From assembly GCA_023145975.1 (NCBI GenBank), contig JAGLCZ010000601.1:1-22862 (forward strand): a stretch of 22,862 nucleotides of DNA, given 5' to 3'. Both the position numbers and the translations under genes were made by a program. Within the stretch, counting starts at the first letter, position 1, and every line of letters begins with the position of its first letter. Under the pieces are notes generated by a model that saw nothing but the letters and a program-made list of their open reading frames with translations, was not told where the DNA came from and ran no database searches. The DNA is from Candidatus Hydrogenedentota bacterium. Lineage in GTDB: Bacteria; Hydrogenedentota; Hydrogenedentia; Hydrogenedentales; CAITNO01. This document shows, in pieces, positions 16,282-22,862 of the stretch.

Positions 16282-16310
16282 TCTTTACTTCATGTCAGAT
16301 AGAATATGAT
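16282..16310 (+). promoter_or_regulatory. candidate promoter of the lipoprotein-porin unit
   Basis: TATGAT (16305-16310) matches the -10 consensus at five of six positions. The -35 is weak: TCTTTA at 17 bp, or TTTACT at a short 15 bp. Transcription would start near 16317, just before the TTACAGTAA site. Confidence 0.3.
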
Positions 16311-16322
16311 ATTTTTAGAGGG

Positions 16323-16331
16323 TTACAGTAA
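16323..16331. promoter_or_regulatory. TTACWGTAA palindrome, copy 4
   Basis: TTACAGTAA begins 12 bp after the candidate -10 hexamer, close to the 15 bp seen before the acylase gene. It overlaps the left arm of the hairpin at 16326-16359. Confidence 0.4.
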
Positions 16332-16359
16332 ATATTTTCTTTTAGAAAACAATTTACTG
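16326..16359 (+). other. interrupted hairpin in the lipoprotein leader
   Basis: CAGTAAAT (16326-16333) pairs perfectly with ATTTACTG (16352-16359). Inside it, TTTTC and GAAAA can pair around TTTTA. The result is an extended A/T-rich stem with a small internal loop. The left arm contains most of the TTACAGTAA site. Confidence 0.35.
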
Positions 16360-16376
16360 CGTATTATGATATACTG

Positions 16377-16394
16377 TATACCGTAGTCGGTATA
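16377..16394. repeat. 7-bp dyad TATACCG-TAGT-CGGTATA
   Basis: This is a perfect inverted repeat with a 4-nt centre in the lipoprotein leader, next to the palindromic ATACTGTAT. It may be a small hairpin or a protein-binding site; no match to a named operator was recognised. Confidence 0.35.
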
Positions 16395-16468
16395 GATTTA
16401 TATTTTTGTAGTGCGAGAGATGATACTATTGCAACTATAGTCTTATATAGGATATGAGGAGAAGAGGA

Positions 16469-16492
16469 ATGTTTTCATTGGAGGGTTTTTAG
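16469..16492 (+). CDS. possible 7-codon leader peptide (MFSLEGF)
   Basis: ATG at 16469 has AGGAG (16457-16461) 7 nt upstream and reaches TAG at 16490-16492, leaving three bases before the lipoprotein ATG at 16496. The GGAGGG that would serve the lipoprotein gene lies inside this mini-ORF (16480-16485). Its translation could couple to, or compete with, the lipoprotein gene. The frame is the same as the lipoprotein gene, interrupted by the TAG. It may also be chance. Confidence 0.3.
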   Translation: MFSLEGF

Positions 16493-16495
16493 CCA

Positions 16496-18571
16496 ATGGT
16501 AAAGAGGGTTTTTAAAGGTGTGCTGGTTAGCGTGCTGATCTTGGGCTGCACAACTTCTGACAACAGTGCTTACGTACGTGATGATGTGCAGTATGGTATT
16601 ACTGCAGGTACATTCCGTGGACGCTGGTGGAGTTATTATGAACGGGGAACTTCGTTTTTGAACGGAGACTATTTTGAGGAGGCAATTTCTGACTTTGAAA
16701 CGGCACTGATTGGTCGAAAAAAGGATTCGTGGCAGGCGCGTACCTATGGTTTGCATTTTACACAGTATTTTCCTAACAGGGAACTAGGCGTTGCTTATTA
16801 CCAGATGGAACGTTACGAAGAAGCGGCGGCTTTGCTGGATCAGGCCGTCGAAATGGTGGATACTGCGCGGGGACATCACTATTTGGGGTTGGCACGTCGT
16901 TCCCTTATTGCAAAGGGTGTCATTGAAGATCTGGATGCACCTGGTATAACGGATGATCTTGAAGAGGGTGTTCTTCTTACGGATCATGTATTACCTATTA
17001 AAATTGCTGCTTCTGATGATTTGGGTGTGGCGGAAGTCCGCCTGAATGACAAAGTGTTGCCACAACGGGCAGAACGCACGAAAGTTGAATTTCAGGAACA
17101 GGTAAAATTAAAAGAGGGTGTTAATGAGATTGAAGTCGTTGTGACTGATTTGGCAAATAAAGTCCAGACGGAAAAGCATTCGTTTATTCTTGATATGACG
17201 GGACCTACGATAGGGTTATTTACTCCGACAGATGCTGCTGTACTGGAAACATCAACGGTTTCTGTTGAAGGCGTTTGTCTGGATAATCATGGTATGGCGG
17301 AAATTATTATTAACGGGAAAAAAGTTGCATCTGGTAATGGGCAGATGCAATTAGCTTTTTCCAGCGAAATCCCTATTAAGGCCGGGGAAAATAAAATACG
17401 CATGATGGCACGGGATATGGCTGGGAATGAAACCTGTAGCCAGATACTTGTTTACCAGGGAAACTTAAATGATGTTGCGGCACATGCCTGGCTTTTGCAG
17501 CAGCGTGATCCAGCATCACTGATGTTCGCACAGAAAACCGGACGCTTTACGTTAGCAGCAGTTCCCGAAGCCGGTGACAAGATTTTGTTGAAATCACCAC
17601 GTTCAGATAAACCGAATCGTCATAATCGTGCTGTGCGTGTTTCCGGCGAAGTAACGGCTTCTTCTGGAGTTTCTGAGCTCAGTATTAATGGTCAGCCTTT
17701 TGATCAGTTGACGGGTGCACCCAAGGAAGTGTTCAGCCGTCGTATTCCCATTGAGGATGAAAAGCTACTCGAAACCGGTGGCCACATGAAAGTTTCTGTA
17801 GTAGCGAAGGATAAAGACGGAAAGACTTTGAAAGAGGAAGTTGAGGTGGAACTTCGCCCGGTTACGCTGAATACTATTGAGTCTCGTATGCCCATTGCCG
17901 TTCTTGCTTTTGAGGGGCATGAAACAAGCGACTCTCTTTCCGAGCAAATGCGTTTGACGCTTGAAGAACAGCTGTTACTACGTAAACGTTTCAGGACCCT
18001 TGATCGGGTGCAGTTACAGGCTGTATTGACTGAACAGGAACTTGCAGCAGCGCTGTCGAATCCTGCGGAAGCAATTCAACTGGGTCGTGTGACACCGGCG
18101 CATGTATTGCTTATTGGCGATGTTTTTCAGCATGGCGATGGTGTGGAAATAAAGGTGCGTATTATTAGCAGCGAAACCAGTGATGTGATTGCCATTATTG
18201 ATGGGTATGCAAAAGAAAATAATTTGGAAGGATTTAAAGCCGCTTGTGAGTCCTTGGCGACGCAATTGGAGAAGATTTATCCACGTATGTCCGGTGAATT
18301 ACTGGTAGTTCGGGAGCGACGTGGAAAAACAGATTTATATTTTGACTGGACCAGCGATGATGGGCTTCAGCCTGGTGCTTATGCGCTTATTGTTTATGAA
18401 GAACCTGCAGAGTATGACGAGGTATTGGGAGAATACTTCGGACCATTTATCACCGAAGTTGGACGTGTGCGTTTTGAAGAAATCTCCAAGAAAAATAGTC
18501 GTGCACGTTCTGTGGAAATTTTGACGGAGGACATCAAACTTGAGCAAGGTATGGCTGCTATTACGATGTAG
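16496..18571 (+). CDS. lipoprotein with TPR, Ig-like and CsgG/FlgT-like domains
   Basis: Predicted periplasm-facing lipoprotein of 691 aa. The signal peptide ends in the lipobox LILG-Cys18; Thr19 does not signal inner-membrane retention. TPR-like helices (about 42-135) include YFEEAISDFETAL and YYQMERYEEAAALLDQAVE. Three Ig-like beta modules follow: about 148-235 and 236-322, each with GVNEIEVVVTDLANK/GENKIRMMARDMAGN-type edges, and about 372-455. A CsgG/FlgO-like alpha/beta domain covers about 463-595 (PIAVLAFEG, FRTLDRVQLQAVLTEQEL, HVLLIGDV). The C-terminal part (596-680) resembles FlgT-C. CsgG-type folds make secretion pores or assembly factors; the exact role here is unknown. ATG 16496 follows GGAGG at 11 nt. 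The next gene overlaps by 32 nt, so the two products probably act together at the outer membrane. Confidence 0.75.
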   Translation: MVKRVFKGVLVSVLILGCTTSDNSAYVRDDVQYGITAGTFRGRWWSYYERGTSFLNGDYFEEAISDFETALIGRKKDSWQARTYGLHFTQYFPNRELGVAYYQMERYEEAAALLDQAVEMVDTARGHHYLGLARRSLIAKGVIEDLDAPGITDDLEEGVLLTDHVLPIKIAASDDLGVAEVRLNDKVLPQRAERTKVEFQEQVKLKEGVNEIEVVVTDLANKVQTEKHSFILDMTGPTIGLFTPTDAAVLETSTVSVEGVCLDNHGMAEIIINGKKVASGNGQMQLAFSSEIPIKAGENKIRMMARDMAGNETCSQILVYQGNLNDVAAHAWLLQQRDPASLMFAQKTGRFTLAAVPEAGDKILLKSPRSDKPNRHNRAVRVSGEVTASSGVSELSINGQPFDQLTGAPKEVFSRRIPIEDEKLLETGGHMKVSVVAKDKDGKTLKEEVEVELRPVTLNTIESRMPIAVLAFEGHETSDSLSEQMRLTLEEQLLLRKRFRTLDRVQLQAVLTEQELAAALSNPAEAIQLGRVTPAHVLLIGDVFQHGDGVEIKVRIISSETSDVIAIIDGYAKENNLEGFKAACESLATQLEKIYPRMSGELLVVRERRGKTDLYFDWTSDDGLQPGAYALIVYEEPAEYDEVLGEYFGPFITEVGRVRFEEISKKNSRARSVEILTEDIKLEQGMAAITM

Positions 18572-19955
18572 CATTGGCATTTTGATGCTGATATTAATTG
18601 CATCCGGTGTACATGCACAATCTGTGGATATAATGTCGTCACCCAATGTTGTGGGTAGCGGAGCCCGTGCCCTTGGTATGGGCGGGGCTTTTATAGCTAT
18701 TGCAGATGACGCTACTGCTGCATCATGGAATCCAGGCGGATTGACCCAACTGGAACGTCCTGAGATTTCACTGGTTTATGATTTTAAGTGGAACTCAGAG
18801 AGGTTTTCATCACGGTCCCATCGAGAGATCGAAGGGACTTATAATGTGAGTTTTAATGGGTTCAACTATGCCAGTGGTGTCTATCCTATTCAGCGCACTA
18901 TTGCGGGGCGTAATCTGGTGTTGAGCTTGAACTACCAACGTCAGTACGATTTTGATCGTAAACTGAACTTTCACTATCGAGATGTGTTGGGGCTAACTGG
19001 CGGCAATGTTGCGGGTTTTCGGAGTACTATAAAGTATCGTCAACAAGGTCAATTGAGTTCACTTTCTCCAGCTATTGGCTTTGAGTTAACACAACGTTTG
19101 AGTTTGGGCGTAACTTTTAATATTTGGGACGAATCGCTTCTTCCCGAAAATGAATGGGAAATCCAGCTTGATGAACGGCGTGTATTTAATATTAACGGCG
19201 CTATGAATCCATGGTCTTGGACGCGGTTTTCGATGCAGGAAAAATATACAGGGTTTCGCGGATTTAATATTACTGTTGGTGCGCTTTATCGTGCCACAGA
19301 ACGGCTTCAATTTGGTATGGTGTACCACAGTAAATTTACTGCAAGCGTAAATTATGAACGGCGGGTACATATTTGGGGGGGGGCAGGAAATGGTTTTGTA
19401 ACTGGCCGACGTTCTCAGGAAATAGTGTTTCCGAGCGCAATTGGTTTTGGCGCATCATATCGTTTTCCCAATGATAAACTGATCATAGCCATGGATGTTA
19501 CACGTCGTGAATGGGATCAATTTATTATTCACGATCCCGATAATAGACAGATTAACCGTAGGCGTATTTCTGGTGTTACTGGATTGCCGCCGGATCAAAA
19601 TGATGTAGATCCAGTTTATACGGTGCGCTTTGGTGTCGAGTATGTTTTTGTGAATAAGAAAAAGGCTATCCAGAATCTTTTGCCTAGTGTGCGTGCAGGT
19701 GCTTTTTATGATCCAGAGCCTGCGAGTAATCGATCTGATAACTTTTTTGGGCTTGGGCGGGGCGACGGGAAGCCTGATGACTATTTTGGTATTTCCTTAG
19801 GCGCAGGAGTGCTCATTAAGAACCGAGTGAATATAGATCTCGCTTATGTGTATCGCTGGGGAGATGGGGTTCGACGTGATACCTTTGGTTTTTCAGGAAC
19901 AAGCGCGGAGGTAGAGCAACACACCGTCTATATTTCAACGGTGGTGTATTTTTAG
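18540..19955 (+). CDS. FadL/PorV-like outer-membrane beta-barrel protein
   Basis: Outer-membrane protein of 471 aa. TTG 18540 is chosen because GGAGG (18526-18530) is 9 nt upstream and it supplies a full Sec signal peptide, cut after GVHA (residue 26). The mature N-terminus VVGSGARALGMGGAFIAIADDATAASWNPGGLTQL is the hallmark of the OmpP1/FadL and PorV/UPF0164 families. Alternating hydrophobic/polar strands follow, and the chain ends in YISTVVYF with the terminal Phe typical of BAM substrates. Family members carry hydrophobic compounds (FadL) or act in type IX secretion (PorV); which applies is not visible. The gene starts inside the lipoprotein gene (32-nt overlap), implying coupling. A G9 tract lies in mid-gene. 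Confidence 0.85.
   Translation: MSKVWLLLRCSIGILMLILIASGVHAQSVDIMSSPNVVGSGARALGMGGAFIAIADDATAASWNPGGLTQLERPEISLVYDFKWNSERFSSRSHREIEGTYNVSFNGFNYASGVYPIQRTIAGRNLVLSLNYQRQYDFDRKLNFHYRDVLGLTGGNVAGFRSTIKYRQQGQLSSLSPAIGFELTQRLSLGVTFNIWDESLLPENEWEIQLDERRVFNINGAMNPWSWTRFSMQEKYTGFRGFNITVGALYRATERLQFGMVYHSKFTASVNYERRVHIWGGAGNGFVTGRRSQEIVFPSAIGFGASYRFPNDKLIIAMDVTRREWDQFIIHDPDNRQINRRRISGVTGLPPDQNDVDPVYTVRFGVEYVFVNKKKAIQNLLPSVRAGAFYDPEPASNRSDNFFGLGRGDGKPDDYFGISLGAGVLIKNRVNIDLAYVYRWGDGVRRDTFGFSGTSAEVEQHTVYISTVVYF
19375..19383 (+). repeat. G9 homopolymer inside the outer-membrane protein gene
   Basis: Nine consecutive G encode the WGGAGNG segment near residue 280. The frame is intact at this length. A gain or loss of one G would shift the frame of a surface protein. 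Confidence 0.7.
19922..19953 (+). terminator. possible terminator overlapping the porin stop codon
   Basis: CACCGT (19922-19927) and ACGGTG (19938-19943) form a 6-bp stem with a 10-nt loop, followed five bases later by TTTTT (19949-19953) just before the TAG. The last codons would form the hairpin. It fits the end of a unit facing a convergent gene. Confidence 0.35.
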
Positions 19956-19987
19956 TTGGAAGGTTTGGCTCGCAAAAGTTCTGTATA

Positions 19988-20929
19988 TTATTTAGCCCAG
20001 ATGACTCTATCAATGAGGGGGAGATATTCCGACCATTCTTGACCCTTTTCTCGATTTTCCCGAATAATGCGTGAAAACGCGGCCGTTTGTGCGTCGAGAT
20101 TATCTACGTGGTGGAGTACAATTGCCTCAATAGTTTTGGGTAGTACGGGTGATCCGTTCACCAATTCTCCGTGATGTGATAGAATGCAATGTAGAATTTC
20201 CAAGCGTAATTGTTCAGGGAAGTTTGGTATTTCGTCTATTTTCCGTTGCACCATATTGGAACCGATGTGCAGGTGTCCCAGTAGTTTACCTTCGTTGGTA
20301 TAGTCCACTGCGAGTTCGTGGCGCATTTCGTAGATTTTTCCAATATCATGTAGAAATACGACTGTGATAAGAAGATCCCGATTCAGTTCTGGATACAGTT
20401 CACAGACAGTTTCTACAATCTTTGCCATTTCGTAGCAATGGTAAAGTAGTCCACCGCTAAACTCGTGATGCCATTTCTTACCTGCCATAGCTTTCAAAAA
20501 TTCAGGTTTAAATTCTTCGTCCGCCCAGAATGAATCAAGTAATGCGCGACAATATTTGTTGCTTACTGATTCCAGTATAGTATTGAATTGTTCTTGTATA
20601 TTGCTGCTATCTGCAGGTTTGTTGATAAGATCATCCAGATTGTAATCTGATTTCAGCAGGGGGAGTACTTGTTCCACGCGTACTTGAAGCCGGTTCTGGT
20701 AGGTAGCAATAGGACCGCGTACATGTACCACATCGCCCACTTTGAATAATTTTGCAACATCTGTAGCATTATTCCAAAGTACGCCACCAATTTCTCCGGT
20801 TTTATCTTTGAATACCATTCCAAGAAATTTGCCCCCATCCTGTTTGCTGCGCAGGTCTTTGCGGATAGCAACAAAATAATCGTTCAGGCGATCTCCTTCT
20901 TGGAGCATATTTATATATTGATTTTTCAT
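19988..20929 (-). CDS. YhaM-like 3'-5' exoribonuclease (OB-fold + HD domain)
   Basis: Cytoplasmic protein of 313 aa, matching the usual length of B. subtilis YhaM (about 314). An N-terminal OB-fold nucleic-acid-binding domain (about 15-95) shows FLGMVFKDKTGEIGGVLWNN and VGDVVHVRGPIATYQNRLQVRV. A metal-dependent HD domain (about 155-290) shows HEFSGGLLYHCYEM (His164), VVFLHDIGKI (His194/Asp195), GHLHIGS, LSHHGEL (His252/253) and HHVDNLDA (Asp276). Family members degrade RNA and single-stranded DNA from the 3' end. Only a weak purine-rich site (AAAGAAAG) precedes the ATG at 20929. The PilT-like gene lies 123 bp upstream on the same strand, with an inverted repeat between. Confidence 0.88.
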   Translation of the reverse strand: MKNQYINMLQEGDRLNDYFVAIRKDLRSKQDGGKFLGMVFKDKTGEIGGVLWNNATDVAKLFKVGDVVHVRGPIATYQNRLQVRVEQVLPLLKSDYNLDDLINKPADSSNIQEQFNTILESVSNKYCRALLDSFWADEEFKPEFLKAMAGKKWHHEFSGGLLYHCYEMAKIVETVCELYPELNRDLLITVVFLHDIGKIYEMRHELAVDYTNEGKLLGHLHIGSNMVQRKIDEIPNFPEQLRLEILHCILSHHGELVNGSPVLPKTIEAIVLHHVDNLDAQTAAFSRIIRENREKGQEWSEYLPLIDRVIWAK

Positions 20930-20983
20930 AACGTTGTACTTTCTTTATTGATTGAGAATATGAGAGATAATTTACTTGTTATT

Positions 20984-21021
20984 TTCTGTGCGATAGAAAG
21001 AGCATGCAGAATCGCATAGAA
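20984..21021. repeat. 11-bp inverted repeat between the PilT-like and YhaM-like genes
   Basis: TTCTGTGCGAT (20984-20994) pairs with ATCGCATAGAA (21011-21021), including one G-T wobble, around a 16-nt loop. On the minus strand it lies about 32 nt past the PilT-like stop but is followed by A-rich sequence, not a T-run. A processing or attenuator hairpin fits better than an intrinsic terminator. Confidence 0.4.
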
Positions 21022-21052
21022 CGGGTATTCTAACAGATATGTAAAGGTAAAA

Positions 21053-22555
21053 TCAGTTGATCTTGAGACTGTCCAGCCGTGGGACAGCATAGGTGCCCAT
21101 TTGCAGTTGATTAAAAACACTGACATCAGTTGCTGTTTCGCGTGCATGTTCTAAATCAATGACCCCGTCTTCTACCATAGTGTGAAGGTACTGCTCAAAT
21201 AGGAGGGAATGAGACACTGTTTGCTGCATTCCAATTCGTATCAGATCTGTTTCACCACTCATGATAGCATCATTGATGGGCTTAATATCATTAAAAAGAA
21301 ACTCTATCGCTGGTACACGCCCCCCGCCTTTTTTGGCAACTAAACGTTGACATAAAACGCCTCTCAGACAATCCCGTAGCTGCAGGCGCACGAGGTCTCG
21401 TTCCGATGGGTCAAAGAAACTTACAATACGATTGATAGCTTCGTAAGAGGTATTGGAGTGCATGGTGCTGATGACCAGATGACCGGTAGCGGCTGCGTTA
21501 ATGGCAGCTCGAATGGTGTCTGAATCTCGCATTTCGCCTATCTGAATCGTGTCGGGATCGTGGCGTAGTGCTCCGGTAACCGCTTCGCCAAAAGAACTAA
21601 CATCAGTACCTATGCTGCGTTGCGATACAATTGATTTTTTGTTGGTATGTACGAATTCAACAGGATTTTCAATAGTCAGAATATGGCTGGATTTATGTGT
21701 GTTTATCCAGTCTATAAGTGATGCCATAGTTGTGGTTTTGCCACTACCCGTCATACCGGTTATTAGGATTAGACCACGTGGAGTTTCAGCAAGGGACTGT
21801 AGTTGTTTTTTAGGGATGTGGAGGTCATCAAAGGAGGGGATTTTTTCCGGTAAGTAGCGAAATGTGCAGTGGGGGGTACCGTTTTTCATAAATGCGGAAA
21901 CACGGGAATAACCTGCACCTGCTTGATGGTAACTGAAACTGGTTTGTTTATAATTCTCAAATTCCTCATAAAATCCGACGGGCGCTATTCGTCGTATTAA
22001 GTCATTGATTTGCGCGCTGGATAACGGTGTCATAATTTCTGAATATCGTGTATCATTATCTATACGGAATATGGGATTTAAGCCTGCTGTCAGGTGTACG
22101 TCGCTGGCTTGGTATTGCACCATGGCTTGAAAGAGCATTTCAATATTTATTTCATCAATACGGAAATCAAATCCTTCGGCACGCCACACTTCTGGCATGT
22201 GAATAATCATGCTGAGTTTATTGATTGCTTCAAAAACTTTTGGGGTAAATTTTTCTTTTTTCGGTGGAGAAATAATCTTCCAAATATCTTCATTTTCTTC
22301 CAGTGACAGCTCTGAAGGGTAGGCTTCGATACATTCCATTATATCGTTTTCTGGAACCATTTCTTTCGGAAGACATATGCTGTAGTTTTCGAAGTCACCT
22401 TTGAATTCCTTCCTGCTTGCTTCAACCTTTACCTTTTCAGTCCATAATTTAATGCGCCGTGGTTGCCCTTCCCGCTTGTTAATAACGGCTTCAGTGAGAT
22501 GCAAAATGTTTTGTAGAGTCTGTTCTTGTCCTGTTCCCAGCACGATTTCCGGCAT
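21053..22555 (-). CDS. PilT-like type IV pilus/secretion ATPase with a novel N-terminal region
   Basis: GspE/PilT-superfamily hexameric ATPase of 500 aa. ATG 22555 has AGGAG about 8 nt upstream; a TTG two codons earlier is too close to that site. The PilT core begins at about 138: LFQAMVQYQASDVHLTAGLNP, Walker A GMTGSGKT (267-274), the acidic box LTIENPVEF (293-301), Walker B-region IQIGEMRDSDTI (337-348) and the His box HLVISTMHSN (359-368). PilT retraction ATPases are about 340-370 aa; the extra 137 N-terminal residues, rich in charged groups, match no domain I know. The C-terminal AIRxLIRE motif of PilT is not recognisable. It may power pilus retraction or work with pseudopilins such as the one at 6127-7131, but there is no pilus operon here. 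Confidence 0.88.
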   Translation of the reverse strand: MPEIVLGTGQEQTLQNILHLTEAVINKREGQPRRIKLWTEKVKVEASRKEFKGDFENYSICLPKEMVPENDIMECIEAYPSELSLEENEDIWKIISPPKKEKFTPKVFEAINKLSMIIHMPEVWRAEGFDFRIDEINIEMLFQAMVQYQASDVHLTAGLNPIFRIDNDTRYSEIMTPLSSAQINDLIRRIAPVGFYEEFENYKQTSFSYHQAGAGYSRVSAFMKNGTPHCTFRYLPEKIPSFDDLHIPKKQLQSLAETPRGLILITGMTGSGKTTTMASLIDWINTHKSSHILTIENPVEFVHTNKKSIVSQRSIGTDVSSFGEAVTGALRHDPDTIQIGEMRDSDTIRAAINAAATGHLVISTMHSNTSYEAINRIVSFFDPSERDLVRLQLRDCLRGVLCQRLVAKKGGGRVPAIEFLFNDIKPINDAIMSGETDLIRIGMQQTVSHSLLFEQYLHTMVEDGVIDLEHARETATDVSVFNQLQMGTYAVPRLDSLKIN

Positions 22556-22650
22556 AGTCAATCTCCTGTGAACTGTATATATTTCCTTTTGCCTTCAATG
22601 TAACCTCAGCATTATGTGAATATATAATACACAGAATGAGGGAATACATC

Positions 22651-22689
22651 AAAAAATAGCGTCATTTCGAAAAAAAATCGAAATGACGC
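22651..22689 (-). terminator. rho-independent terminator of the APS kinase gene
   Basis: GCGTCATTTCGA (22659-22670) and TCGAAATGACGC (22678-22689) form a perfect 12-bp stem with a 7-nt loop. On the minus strand the stem is followed by TA and a T6 run (complement of A6 at 22651-22656). It lies 23 nt past the minus-strand stop at 22713. Confidence 0.85.
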
Positions 22690-22712
22690 GAGATAAATTG
22701 TGGCTATACGAG

Positions 22713-22862
22713 CTAGTCTTTCTTCAGAATACCTTTTGATTGTAAATATGTAATGACATCGCCGACGCATTCCTCAATGGAACGTTCTGCGGCATTTAAT
22801 ATCAGTTCTGCATTTTCCGGTGCTTCATATGGGGCACTGATACCGGTAAATTCGGGAATCTT
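22713..22862 (-). CDS. cysC: adenylylsulfate (APS) kinase, C-terminal end only
   Basis: The last 49 residues of a minus-strand protein whose start lies beyond the window. PEFTGISAPYEAPENAEL followed by SIEECVGDVITYLQSKGIL is characteristic of the C-terminus of APS kinase, which phosphorylates adenylyl sulfate to PAPS. Whether it is a stand-alone CysC or the C-terminal part of a bifunctional sulfurylase-kinase (CysNC or Sat-CysC) cannot be told. The terminator at 22651-22689 follows directly. Confidence 0.85.
   Translation of the reverse strand, partial: KIPEFTGISAPYEAPENAELILNAAERSIEECVGDVITYLQSKGILKKD

Larger units (their letters stand above)
16135..16495. other. 361-bp divergent intergenic region, recG / lipoprotein gene
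   Basis: This is the only gap over 300 bp. It holds a candidate recG promoter, a candidate promoter and TTACAGTAA site, a hairpin at 16326-16359, a dyad at 16377-16394, and a 7-codon leader-like ORF next to the lipoprotein start. If the proposed promoter near 16282-16310 is right, the lipoprotein mRNA has a leader of about 180 nt. I see no tRNA or known riboswitch in it. Confidence 0.5.

Overview
The window reads as chromosomal DNA of a Gram-negative bacterium. Lipoproteins with lipoboxes, an outer-membrane beta-barrel ending in Phe, and Sec signal peptides show an outer membrane. A DUF1559-type pseudopilin (FTLIELLVVIAIIGILAAILLPALARARE start, C-terminal H-(X)10-DG tail), a PilT-like ATPase, an HslV with a short propeptide and a DUF1638 protein fit planctomycete-like, lentisphaeral or Hydrogenedentota-type lineages. 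That placement is inference; there is no rRNA or other marker here. Base composition is moderate, mid-40s % GC by eye. No tRNA, rRNA, CRISPR array, transposase or phage gene was recognised.

Left part (1-7131): a vSGLT-like Na+/sugar symporter; hslV (no hslU beside it) divergent from a hexapeptide acyltransferase across a symmetric promoter dyad; a minus-strand group sufS-sufU-DUF1638 with a 1-nt stop/start overlap between sufS and sufU; then a minus-strand pseudopilin with a clear terminator between it and sufS.

Middle (7132-16134): a lipoprotein Ntn-hydrolase of the penicillin/AHL acylase family behind a good sigma70-type promoter; then a two-gene unit of a GT-C-like polytopic membrane protein and, 9 nt later, a class III ribonucleotide reductase (NrdD) homologue. 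The NrdD homologue has two N-terminal ATP-cones but appears to lack both catalytic cysteines and the whole zinc-ribbon/glycyl-radical C-terminus. recG converges on it.

Right part (16135-22862): a 361-bp regulatory region with several dyads and a 7-codon leader-like ORF precedes a two-gene unit. Its first gene is a TPR/Ig-like/CsgG-like lipoprotein and its second is an FadL/PorV-like outer-membrane protein whose TTG start lies inside the lipoprotein gene (32-nt overlap). A YhaM-like OB/HD exoribonuclease and a PilT-like ATPase follow on the minus strand, then a terminator and the C-terminus of an APS kinase.

The most unusual items are the NrdD-like pseudoenzyme, four copies of a TTACWGTAA palindrome that all fall in intergenic DNA (two just downstream of candidate promoters), and long poly-G tracts inside two reading frames.
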